Assembly: GCA_001942045.1 (NCBI GenBank)
Contig: MSTD01000004.1
Coordinates: 109,517-173,516 of the forward strand
Direction of reading: 5' to 3'
Source: Mycolicibacterium porcinum
Lineage (GTDB): Bacteria; Actinomycetota; Actinomycetes; Mycobacteriales; Mycobacteriaceae
Length of the DNA: 64,000 nt
The stretch's first letter is position 1, and each line of letters opens with the position of its first letter. The translations under genes and the position numbers were made by a program. Positions 9,698 through 17,679 of the stretch are shown here, piece after piece. Under the pieces are notes generated by a model, which saw only the letters and a program-made list of their open reading frames with translations, was not told the origin of the DNA and made no database searches.

Positions 9698-12600
9698 TCA
9701 GTTGGGGACGGGAAGGTCCTTGCACAGCGGCTGATAGTCGTCGTAGTCAATCTTGGGTGACACCCAGTCGTTCCACTCGTCAAGAGTCATGTTCCGGGTC
9801 AGCTTGGCGCACAACGTCTCTGGCGATGCGTCAGCCGGCCACAGTCGTACCGTGTCATCAGTGCTGGCGGATGCCAACTGTCTGCCGTCTGGGCTGAACG
9901 CTATCTGGGTGACGCTGTCGGTGTGCCCCTTGAACGACCCACCAACCGCGTCACCGGTGTCGGCGTCCCACAGTCTGACCATATGATCCTCACTGGCCGT
10001 GGCGAGGTAATCCCCGTTCGGGCTGAACTCCACGTCGGACACGGAGCCGGTGTGGCGGAGAGGCCCACCGACTTCCACACCCGTATGGGGATTCCACAGC
10101 CGCACCATGTTGTCCATGCTCACCGACACCAACCGGTCGCCATCGGGACTGAACGCGACGTCCATTACCGGATAGTTGCCGCCCCTTATCGGTTTCCCAA
10201 CAGCGTGGCCGTCATTTCCGTCCCACAACTGCACGGTGCCGTCCGAGGTGTATGTCGCCAGCAGGTCTCCGTCCGGGCTGAACGTCATGTCCGTCAGCTT
10301 CGCGACGTGGATGGGCGGCGCGGCTACCGACTGTCCGGTGGCGGCATCCCACAAATGCACCGTGTCGTCCGCACTCTTGGCCGCGACGCGATCACCGTCA
10401 GGGCTGATGCTGACCCGGGTCACCGTGTCGCCGAGACCCGCTAGTGGCTCTCCGATCGGCTGGCCTGTGCCAGGTTCCCACAATCGCACCGTGTTGGCCC
10501 CGCTGTCGGAGACCAAGCGATCCCCGTCCGCACTGAATCCCACGTTGAAAACCGGTTCTGCGTGCTCGAGCGGCTGACCCACCGGTTGACCAGTGTTGGC
10601 GTCCCACAATCGCACCGTACGATCGGCACTCGCCGACGCAAGCCTCTTACCGTCGGGACTGAACGCCACGTTGCGCACAACGTCACCGTGGCGCATCAGA
10701 CCACCGATCGGTCGCCCGGTGTCCGAGTCCCACAGGCCCACAACGTCGTCGTCGCCCGCGGTGGCGAAGTGGCGACTATCGGGGCTGAACACCGCTCTGG
10801 ACACACCCTGGCCATGCCGGATCGGAGTCCCAACCGGCTGACCCGTCGCCGCATCCCACAGCCGAGCCGCGCCGTCACTGCTGAGCGTCACCAACCGCCG
10901 ACCATCGGGGCTATACAGGACATCAATCACATCGGCGGCATGGGCCAACGGCGCATCCACGTCGGCGTCCCACACACGAACTGTGCCGTCCCAACTCGAT
11001 GACGCGAGTTGCTTCCCGTCCGGACTGAACATCACACTGCTGACTCCGCCGATGTGTCCGACGAGGGGATCTCCGACTTGTTTGCCCGTCGTCACGTCCC
11101 ACACCCTGACCGTGTTGTCCAGTCCTCCCGATGCCAACCGCATCCCATCCGGACTGAACGCAACGGCATTCACAGCGCCCGTATGACCGAGGTACGGATG
11201 CCCGATCTCCTCACCGGTGCCGACATCCCACAGCCGCACGGCCTGATCCCAGCCGGCAGACGCCAACCTGCGACCGTCCGGGCTGAATGCCACCCACATC
11301 ACAGCAGAGCCATTAGTGGTGTGGAGTTTTCGGATCGGTTGGAGCGAGTGCGCATCCCACAGCTCGATACTGCCGGCCACGCCGCCCGTGGCCAACAGGC
11401 GTCCGTCCGGACTGAACGCCGCAGCCATCATAAGGGTGGGCTGGTCGGCGACCAGCCTTCCGATCTGCTGTCCGGTGTCGACATTCCACAATCGCACCGT
11501 GTCGTCGAGGCCGGTCGTCACGAGGCGCTTCCCGTCCGGACTGAACGCCACGCTCAACACGTGGTCGGTATGCCCGGTGAGTGGACTGCCGACCGGCTTA
11601 CCGGTCCCGGCGTTCCACAACCGGACGGTGCCGTCATCGCTGGCCGAAGCGATGAGTCGTCCGTCCGGGCTGAAAGCCACACACTGCGGAAGGTCCGAGT
11701 GGCCTTCGACAGGTTCCCAGATCGGTTGTCCGGTATGTGCATCCCAAAGTCGCACCATCTTGTCGTCACCCACCGAGGTGATGCGATTCCCGTCCGGGCT
11801 GTAGGCCAAGCTGTTGACGGCACTATCGGTAGCGATGATCTTGAGGGTGGTATCGCGTTGCCTCACCGCTGTGTAGAGCGAACCGTCCTCCGACGGAAGG
11901 AGCGCCCGGGCGGCCAGAATTTCCTCGAACGCTTTTGTGTCGCTGTCGGATTCGTCGCCGCTCAGGATGCCCTGCGCCTCGGCGATGAGCTTCTGCGCGG
12001 TCGCTGCCCGCAGGTTGTCCGTGGCCCGCCGTTGCGCCGTGTACGCCCAGATGCCGAGGCCGGCCGCCACCACCGTGGCCACCGCCGCGACAGCCAACAG
12101 TGCCACCAGGACCCGGGCGCGCTTCTTCGCCTTCTCGAGTTCGGCCGCTTGCCGTTTCTTCTCGGCCTCGAGTTCTGCCGTGCGCGCCAACTCCCGGTGT
12201 TCCCGCACGACGTCGGTGAGCACATCGTGTGTCAGCTCGATCCATTGAGCCCCGTAACGGTCTTCGTCGAGCCGGAGTAGCCGCGACTGGATGAGCTGTT
12301 CGAGTTCGTCGTCGGTGAGGTACTTCGGCACTGCATCCTCACGGATGTAGCGGTCGCGGAACCCGGTTTCGGTAATGAGCTCGGATTCGATGAACCGTGC
12401 CACCCGCGGCTTCATGCCCTGTACGCACGACAGGTAGTAGTTCGCGAGAGTGTGTTCCTTGGCCTCCTCCACCAGCGCTTCATCGAAACGAGGAAGGCCC
12501 CGGCGCTTACGCATCTCGTTGAGCTCGCGGCAGAACAGACTCAGGAGTGCCGGCTCGACACCGGAACGTTCCAGTTCACCATTCGGCGAGTCGATTTCCC

Positions 12601-13438
12601 CACCTTGCGATTTGCGACCGGGGTGAAGATCCTTGCCCGCAACGATACTGACGACCCGGCTCGCCAGTTCGATCGTGATCAGGTGCGCCGCCGGTTCATG
12701 CACGGCCTCCAGCGCCTGACTCGCCGGCAGACGATGCAACCGCACACGTGACCGGCTCAGCGCGGGAATCAATGCACACCATTCGTCCAGGGCCGCCAGA
12801 TAGTCCTCGCGCAGGCTGATCAGGAGTTTGAAATTCCTTGCACGCAAGTCGAATTGGTCTGCCACAGAATCGTCTTGGTGGATTCGCGAGGCCAGACTGG
12901 CCGGAATGCGATTCTCGGCGAGATCACCAAGTTCTTCACGGAATTCGTCCACCAACTCGGGAACTCGTTCCCCAAGGGTGAACACCTCTTCGAACTGGTC
13001 GATCACCAACACCGGCGTCAGAAGCTGATTCTTTGAGCTCCAGATCTCTAAACCCTTGCGATGCAGATATTCCCACAACAGTTCACCATCCGACGGCAGC
13101 ATGGCATCCGGTGCCTCATCACGAATCGCGTTGCGTACCGCCTGATGCAACTGCTGCGAAAGGGCGCCCACTCCATGCTTGAGTTCCAAACGCACATAGA
13201 TCGGCAGGAAGTTGCGCTCGCGCAGCTCGGGGAACAGGCCGGCACGCAGCAGCGAGGTCTTGCCCAGGCCGGAGCTCCCGTTCAGCACCGTGACCGGAGT
13301 ATCGAGCACGTGAGCGAGCAGAGTACGCGTATCGTCGGTGCGGCCGAAGAAGAACGCGTGGGCACTTTCTTCGAACGACGCGAGCCCCGGCCAGGGGTTT
13401 TCGCTGTCGAGCTGCGGCGCGGTCTCCGTGAGAATCAT
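9698..13438 (-). CDS. Novel-STAND NTPase (nSTAND1) with a membrane segment and 16 WD40 repeats
   Basis: 1246-residue signalling NTPase. Residues 1-415 are a STAND module: Walker A GSSGLGKT at 54-61, Walker B VLVIDQFEE at 143-151, a SLRED sensor-like motif near 208 and a winged-helix-like ELTHDVL near 401. A charged coiled coil (418-442) precedes one transmembrane helix (about 443-466). From 540 to the C terminus there are 16 WD40 repeats of about 42 residues, each with an xxFSPDG start and a VRLWD end. They close with a small C-terminal segment containing WNDWVS and a late cysteine. The start overlaps the SIR2-TIR gene stop by 4 bases (ATGA), so the two form an operon. STAND proteins usually oligomerise on sensing a trigger; the trigger here is unknown. 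Confidence 0.88.
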   Translation of the reverse strand: MILTETAPQLDSENPWPGLASFEESAHAFFFGRTDDTRTLLAHVLDTPVTVLNGSSGLGKTSLLRAGLFPELRERNFLPIYVRLELKHGVGALSQQLHQAVRNAIRDEAPDAMLPSDGELLWEYLHRKGLEIWSSKNQLLTPVLVIDQFEEVFTLGERVPELVDEFREELGDLAENRIPASLASRIHQDDSVADQFDLRARNFKLLISLREDYLAALDEWCALIPALSRSRVRLHRLPASQALEAVHEPAAHLITIELASRVVSIVAGKDLHPGRKSQGGEIDSPNGELERSGVEPALLSLFCRELNEMRKRRGLPRFDEALVEEAKEHTLANYYLSCVQGMKPRVARFIESELITETGFRDRYIREDAVPKYLTDDELEQLIQSRLLRLDEDRYGAQWIELTHDVLTDVVREHRELARTAELEAEKKRQAAELEKAKKRARVLVALLAVAAVATVVAAGLGIWAYTAQRRATDNLRAATAQKLIAEAQGILSGDESDSDTKAFEEILAARALLPSEDGSLYTAVRQRDTTLKIIATDSAVNSLAYSPDGNRITSVGDDKMVRLWDAHTGQPIWEPVEGHSDLPQCVAFSPDGRLIASASDDGTVRLWNAGTGKPVGSPLTGHTDHVLSVAFSPDGKRLVTTGLDDTVRLWNVDTGQQIGRLVADQPTLMMAAAFSPDGRLLATGGVAGSIELWDAHSLQPIRKLHTTNGSAVMWVAFSPDGRRLASAGWDQAVRLWDVGTGEEIGHPYLGHTGAVNAVAFSPDGMRLASGGLDNTVRVWDVTTGKQVGDPLVGHIGGVSSVMFSPDGKQLASSSWDGTVRVWDADVDAPLAHAADVIDVLYSPDGRRLVTLSSDGAARLWDAATGQPVGTPIRHGQGVSRAVFSPDSRHFATAGDDDVVGLWDSDTGRPIGGLMRHGDVVRNVAFSPDGKRLASASADRTVRLWDANTGQPVGQPLEHAEPVFNVGFSADGDRLVSDSGANTVRLWEPGTGQPIGEPLAGLGDTVTRVSISPDGDRVAAKSADDTVHLWDAATGQSVAAPPIHVAKLTDMTFSPDGDLLATYTSDGTVQLWDGNDGHAVGKPIRGGNYPVMDVAFSPDGDRLVSVSMDNMVRLWNPHTGVEVGGPLRHTGSVSDVEFSPNGDYLATASEDHMVRLWDADTGDAVGGSFKGHTDSVTQIAFSPDGRQLASASTDDTVRLWPADASPETLCAKLTRNMTLDEWNDWVSPKIDYDDYQPLCKDLPVPN

Positions 13439-14811
13439 GCGGCATCATTGGTGGGGCGGCGCATGTCACGGATGGCGAGATTCAAAGCCGCGAGCAGATC
13501 CGCATCGGGCTCACCGCCGGGAGCGTGGCCAATGTGTAAGTGGCCGAATGCATCCCGCATGCGTGGATAGCCACTGATACCACCCGCGCGGTCATCATCG
13601 ATCACAACGGGAACTATGAAGCTACGGCCCGGTATGCGGCGGGATCGCTGGAGCGCTTCGTACCACTCATTGAAGACGTAACCCTCTTCGACCCGTTCGG
13701 TGTTCGCAGAGATGATCGGGACGAACAACTTAACGGTGCGGCGAATGGCCGAAAGAATCTCGGAGTGCCAGTCGTCGCCGGCGAGCAACTCCCCCTCGTC
13801 CAGCCAGACGTCCCCGCCGATGTCCTTGATCGCGTCACGCAGCCGGCGCGCCTCAGCCACATCCTCACGCATGTAACTGATGAAGATGGATGGCACGCCC
13901 GATGCCGGGCGGCGCGTGACCGGCTGCGGCACTTGCAGTCTCGGCCCGGATTCCTGTTCCCAGCGACGTCTCAGCTCGGCGGTGAACTCCGTAGGCGATA
14001 CGTCGAGCTGCTGTACTTGCGTACTACGGCAGTACGTTTTGAAGAAGTCGGACAACGATGGCTCGTACTGCGACGAGCACCCGGCGAAGAAGAACTGCTT
14101 CTGCTCGATCGACAGCCGGTCGTTGGTCGACATCCGCAGCAGGAATCTACCTACCCAATCAGGTATTTCGCAGCCGATGAACAACAACGCGCAGTCTTTT
14201 ACCTGATGGTTGAGCCAACCGGGAAGGCTGGCGGTATCACTCAGCAGCGCATGCATCCACTCCAGCCGATCCTCTTCGTGGATCGCATATTGCGGAGTGG
14301 CGGCGACCCGCCCGAACAGGTTCAGGACGACGGTTTCGGACGCCGCCGGTTCTTCCGCGTTGTGCGAGTGCTCGTTTGTGGACTGGACTGGGGAGAACGC
14401 GATCTCGCGCGCCATCGGCCGCCCCTGGAACCGGACGTCGTTGACCGCCTTGGCCAACAAGCGGTCCGGCGTCGTCGCGACAAACAGCCGAAAGTCGTCG
14501 ATGGCCGCCAAGTTTCGAAATGGTTCGCCCGGCTCGGGATCCAGCCTCGCGATGATCTTGTTGATATCCCGGTACAGTCGGTCGCCCTCGATCTGGCCGC
14601 GCGTGCGCAGGAATGCGGCCACTGCCTCGCCCATGGTGATCGGGCCGGCAGGCACGGCCAGTTGGTGCTTCTCGACGAGTTGCTGGCCGATCAGCGTGTT
14701 CAGGGTCTGTTCGCCGTCACCGACGACATTGAGTTCAGGCCCGACAACCGGCACCAGCCGCTGCTCGCGGATATGCGAGAGAAGATCGTCCCAAAAATCT
14801 TCATCGTCCAC
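13435..14811 (-). CDS. SIR2-like/TIR domain protein, probable NADase effector
   Basis: 458 residues. Residues 1-285 are a SIR2-like Rossmann domain (VPVVGPEL at 20-27, FVATTPDRLLAKA at 110-122, LLFIGCEIPDW at 209-219). Residues 306-450 are a TIR domain with strand A SIFISYMRED, VWLDEGELLAGDDW at 335-348, and Glu382 in FNEW as candidate NAD-cleaving residue. The SIR2 catalytic Asn (TTNYD) reads TTPD and the His (LHG) reads LFG. The SIR2 part is therefore probably a nucleotide sensor or scaffold and the TIR the enzyme. The start is GTG 14811. It is the first gene of the pair with the STAND protein. The antiphage or conflict role is inferred from architecture. Confidence 0.85.
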   Translation of the reverse strand: MDDEDFWDDLLSHIREQRLVPVVGPELNVVGDGEQTLNTLIGQQLVEKHQLAVPAGPITMGEAVAAFLRTRGQIEGDRLYRDINKIIARLDPEPGEPFRNLAAIDDFRLFVATTPDRLLAKAVNDVRFQGRPMAREIAFSPVQSTNEHSHNAEEPAASETVVLNLFGRVAATPQYAIHEEDRLEWMHALLSDTASLPGWLNHQVKDCALLFIGCEIPDWVGRFLLRMSTNDRLSIEQKQFFFAGCSSQYEPSLSDFFKTYCRSTQVQQLDVSPTEFTAELRRRWEQESGPRLQVPQPVTRRPASGVPSIFISYMREDVAEARRLRDAIKDIGGDVWLDEGELLAGDDWHSEILSAIRRTVKLFVPIISANTERVEEGYVFNEWYEALQRSRRIPGRSFIVPVVIDDDRAGGISGYPRMRDAFGHLHIGHAPGGEPDADLLAALNLAIRDMRRPTNDAA

Positions 14812-14846
14812 ATCGTCATCGTGTTCCCACCAGATGTGGCGCGATA

Positions 14847-14862
14847 GAGTAGTCGGCTACTC
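14847..14862. promoter_or_regulatory. Palindrome over a probable -10 of the SIR2-TIR/STAND operon
   Basis: GAGTAG, four bases, CTACTC lies 36 bases before the GTG of the TIR gene. On the minus strand TACTCT (14851 to 14846) fits a TANNNT -10 element, so a protein bound here could block transcription. No good -35 is seen. Confidence 0.35.
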
Positions 14863-14918
14863 GAATTGCCGACCCGTCCCGGTTCGCACGACCACACCGG
14901 TCTACTACTGTCGCTGGA

Positions 14919-15770
14919 ATGTTGCGCGATATCCGCGATCTCACCGACGATCCCGAGGCGTATGCCGCCGAGCTGCGTCGGCGCTGGGGCGGCCTGCTGA
15001 GTTACCGCTACCTCGGTCGTTCGTATTCTTCGATGGACCTGGGCCCCGTCGACGACACGGTGACGTTGCGCCGCGACATGCGCAACCCGGCGGGCGGAGT
15101 GCTGCTCGCCGTGCTGGGGATCTCCTCACCCGACAGTGGCGGCGTGAGCGATCTCGAGGCCGTGCCCAACCCCGTCATCCACTCCTGCCAGGTGCTGGAC
15201 CCGGCGCGCGATGTGAAGCGCATCAGGGTCGACACCGAGGTCCTCAAACAAGGCAGGCAGCTGGCCTACAGCCGTTCGGTGATCGTCGACGCCGACAGAC
15301 CGGAGCGGGTCATCGCACTCACGGAGGGGCAGGGCATCTCGATCGGCACGCCGCCGGAAGGCCTGGAGAAGATGCCGGTCGACCCGATCGACGTCGTCGA
15401 CGGTCCGGATCTGCCGCCGCTGTGGCAGGTGTTCGGCGGCCGGAAGAGATCCGACGGACATTGGGCACTGCCCGAGCTGGCCGTCGAGGTGGCCTCTCCG
15501 GACGCCGCCCTCCACATCGGCCCGCAGTTCGTGCTCCTGGAAGCCGCCGCCTCCGAAAGGGCAGCAGAAGCGGCAAATAGCGATGAACTGCAAGGTCTTT
15601 CGTCGCATGTGATGTTCCTGGCGCGCGGCAAGGCCGGACCATTCCGGGTCGACACGGAGGTGCTGCCCGGTGCGGGCGGCACGATCGCGGTGCGGGCCAC
15701 CTTGTACGACGAGGGTGCCGGCGGCAAAGCCGTCACCGCCGCCTCATACGTCTTCGGGAGGACCCAGTGA
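14919..15770 (+). CDS. Double-hotdog thioesterase-like protein
   Basis: 283-residue protein with two weakly similar hotdog-like halves. The first includes the strands [20 protein letters not shown]. The second contains [16 protein letters not shown] and ends [21 protein letters not shown]...AASYVFG, the alternating strand pattern of PaaI/TesB acyl-CoA thioesterase-like proteins. No catalytic residue can be assigned securely. Its stop overlaps the exonuclease start by 4 bases (GTGA), so the two are co-transcribed, but no functional link is evident. It is divergent from the SIR2-TIR operon across 107 bases. Confidence 0.65.
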   Translation: MLRDIRDLTDDPEAYAAELRRRWGGLLSYRYLGRSYSSMDLGPVDDTVTLRRDMRNPAGGVLLAVLGISSPDSGGVSDLEAVPNPVIHSCQVLDPARDVKRIRVDTEVLKQGRQLAYSRSVIVDADRPERVIALTEGQGISIGTPPEGLEKMPVDPIDVVDGPDLPPLWQVFGGRKRSDGHWALPELAVEVASPDAALHIGPQFVLLEAAASERAAEAANSDELQGLSSHVMFLARGKAGPFRVDTEVLPGAGGTIAVRATLYDEGAGGKAVTAASYVFGRTQ

Positions 15771-16726
15771 GTGACCCGATTCTGCTTCTCGACGGTGCCA
15801 GCATGTGGTTCCGCTCCTACTTCGGTGTGCCGTCGTCGATCAAGGCACCCGACGGTCGCCCGGTGAACGCGGTGCGCGGGTTCCTGGACTCGATCGCCAC
15901 ACTGGTCACGCGGGAGCGGCCACGCCGGCTGGTGGTGTGCCGCGACGACGACTGGCGGCCGCAGTGGCGGGTCGATCTCGTGCCGTCGTACAAGGCTCAC
16001 CGGGTCGAAGAACCCAGGCCTGACGGAATTCCTGACGTCGAAGAGGTTCCGGACGATCTCACACCGCAGGTCGACATGATCATGGAGTTGCTCGACGCAT
16101 TCGGCATCGTGACGGCCGGGGCGCCCGGGTTCGAGGCCGACGACGTGCTCGGCACGCTGGCCACGCGCGAACAGCACGATCCGGTCGTGGTGGTCAGCGG
16201 GGACCGTGACCTGCTGCAGCTGGTGCGCGATGAGCCGGCTCCCGCTGTCCGCGTGCTCTACATCGGCCGCGGCCTGGCCAAGGCAACGAAGTTCGGCCCG
16301 GAGGAGGTCGCCGAGGTGTACGGAGTGCCCATCGACCGGGCCGGGCCGGCCTACGCGGAGCTGGCCCTACTGCGCGGCGACCCATCCGACGGACTGCCCG
16401 GGGTCGCCGGGATCGGCGAGAAGACCGCCGCGGCGCTGCTGGCCCGGCACGGCTCGTTACAGGGCATCCTGGCGGCCGCCGAGGACCCGAAATCGTCACT
16501 GTCCAAAGCACATCGGGCCAAGTTGCTGGCCGCCGCCGACTACATGGCCGCAGCCGAACCCGTTGTCCGGGTGGCTACGGATGCCCCGGTGACACTTTCC
16601 GCCGGAACCGATGAACTTCCGCTGGCCGCCAACGACCCGGCGCGAGTCGCCGACCTTGCCGCGGCCTACGGAGTGACCTCGTCGATCAGCCGGTTGCAGA
16701 CGGCACTCGACCGACTGCCCGGCTGA
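15767..16726 (+). CDS. 5'-3' exonuclease, PolI-type (Rv2090-like)
   Basis: 319-residue stand-alone 5'-nuclease of the FEN/PIN superfamily, related to the N-terminal domain of DNA polymerase I. Acidic metal ligands occur in [35 protein letters not shown] and [12 protein letters not shown]. The helix-hairpin-helix DNA-binding segment is [28 protein letters not shown]. It probably removes RNA primers or flaps. GTG 15767 overlaps the preceding stop. A strong hairpin follows the stop. Confidence 0.88.
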   Translation: MSDPILLLDGASMWFRSYFGVPSSIKAPDGRPVNAVRGFLDSIATLVTRERPRRLVVCRDDDWRPQWRVDLVPSYKAHRVEEPRPDGIPDVEEVPDDLTPQVDMIMELLDAFGIVTAGAPGFEADDVLGTLATREQHDPVVVVSGDRDLLQLVRDEPAPAVRVLYIGRGLAKATKFGPEEVAEVYGVPIDRAGPAYAELALLRGDPSDGLPGVAGIGEKTAAALLARHGSLQGILAAAEDPKSSLSKAHRAKLLAAADYMAAAEPVVRVATDAPVTLSAGTDELPLAANDPARVADLAAAYGVTSSISRLQTALDRLPG

Positions 16727-16757
16727 TCCGGCCATCGATCGACGATCGCCGCTTCCT

Positions 16758-16798
16758 ACGTCAGGGTCGCTCGCGACGCGGCGAAGCGACCCTGACGT
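16758..16798. terminator. Bidirectional hairpin terminator
   Basis: Perfect 14-bp inverted repeat (ACGTCAGGGTCGCT and its complement) with a 13-base loop, between the convergent exonuclease and Q/P-rich membrane-protein genes. It has no U tract, as is usual in mycobacteria. Confidence 0.75.
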
Positions 16799-16813
16799 GG
16801 ATATCGGCGGGAA

Positions 16814-17641
16814 TTACTTGGGTCGGCCGACCTCGTAGGTGCCCTTGTCGTCCTTGAACGTCACCGTCACCTTGCGCTTGGTGCCGTCGATGGTGACCTC
16901 GCAGTCGAAGGTCGAGTCCTTCTTGACCGTCGGGTTCTCACCGTCATTGCACTTGACGCCGGTGACCTTGGTGGCGCCGTAGCCGTTGGTCTTGTCGGTG
17001 AGGATCTGCTCGACGCCGCTCTGAGCCTTGTTGATGTCGAGCTTGGTCGTCACGGCCCATCCCGGCAGCCAGAACGCCGTCACCGCGAGGATGACCAGCA
17101 ACAGCGCCACGAGCCCGCCGACGATGCCACCGATGGCCGCCAGCGAACGCTTGGACCCCTGCTCGGCGCCGGGCACACCGTACTGCCCGAACTGTCCGGG
17201 AGCGCCGTACTGGCCCGGCTGCCCGTATTGACCCGGCTGACCGAACTGTGGCGGCTGACCGGGCTGCCCGTACTGAGGCTGCTGACCAGGCTGCCCGTAC
17301 TGAGGCTGCTGCCCGTAACCCGGCACCTGCCCGTACTGGGGCGGCTGGCCGCCCGGGTAGGCCGGCTGGGTGTACTGGTCAGCGCCCGGGTACTGCGGCT
17401 GTTGGGGCTGTTGCGCCTGCGAGTAATCCGGCTGCGGCACGCCTTGCGCAGGCGGCTGGTACGACGGGTACTGCTGCGGCGTGTATGCCGGCGGCTGCCA
17501 GGCCGGGGCCTGCGCCGTGGCGTCATCGGAACCGGGTGTCGGCGGCTGCCATGCCTCTGCGCCCGAAGGCTGCTCCCCCCCGGGCTCAGGCTGCTGACCG
17601 GGCCACTGCTGTCCCTGGTCAGATCCCTGCGGTCCGCTCAT
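16814..17641 (-). CDS. Q/P/G-rich single-pass membrane protein with DUF4333 domain (Rv2091c-like)
   Basis: 275 residues. Residues 1 to about 165 are disordered and low complexity, with repeated QYGQPGQ units rich in Gln, Pro, Gly and Tyr. A transmembrane helix follows (about 173-195, [24 protein letters not shown]). The C-terminal 75 residues form a DUF4333-type domain with two cysteines (VKCND and FDCEV) that may form a disulfide. Topology is probably N-in with the DUF4333 domain outside. It is the positional counterpart of Rv2091c, just downstream of helY. Function is unknown. Confidence 0.78.
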   Translation of the reverse strand: MSGPQGSDQGQQWPGQQPEPGGEQPSGAEAWQPPTPGSDDATAQAPAWQPPAYTPQQYPSYQPPAQGVPQPDYSQAQQPQQPQYPGADQYTQPAYPGGQPPQYGQVPGYGQQPQYGQPGQQPQYGQPGQPPQFGQPGQYGQPGQYGAPGQFGQYGVPGAEQGSKRSLAAIGGIVGGLVALLLVILAVTAFWLPGWAVTTKLDINKAQSGVEQILTDKTNGYGATKVTGVKCNDGENPTVKKDSTFDCEVTIDGTKRKVTVTFKDDKGTYEVGRPK

Positions 17642-17679
17642 GGTTCTCCTTGATCCTGTTCGGTATCGCCTGCCACACC

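Noticed and set aside
9800..11800. Regularly spaced short repeats (cores like CCGTCCGGGCTGAA about every 126 bases)
   Set aside because: They are the codons for the FSPDG motif in each WD40 repeat; spacing equals 42 codons, not a CRISPR array.
17160..17480. Repeats in a low-complexity tract that look like a tandem array
   Set aside because: They encode the QYGQPGQ-type repeats of the membrane protein and stay in its frame.
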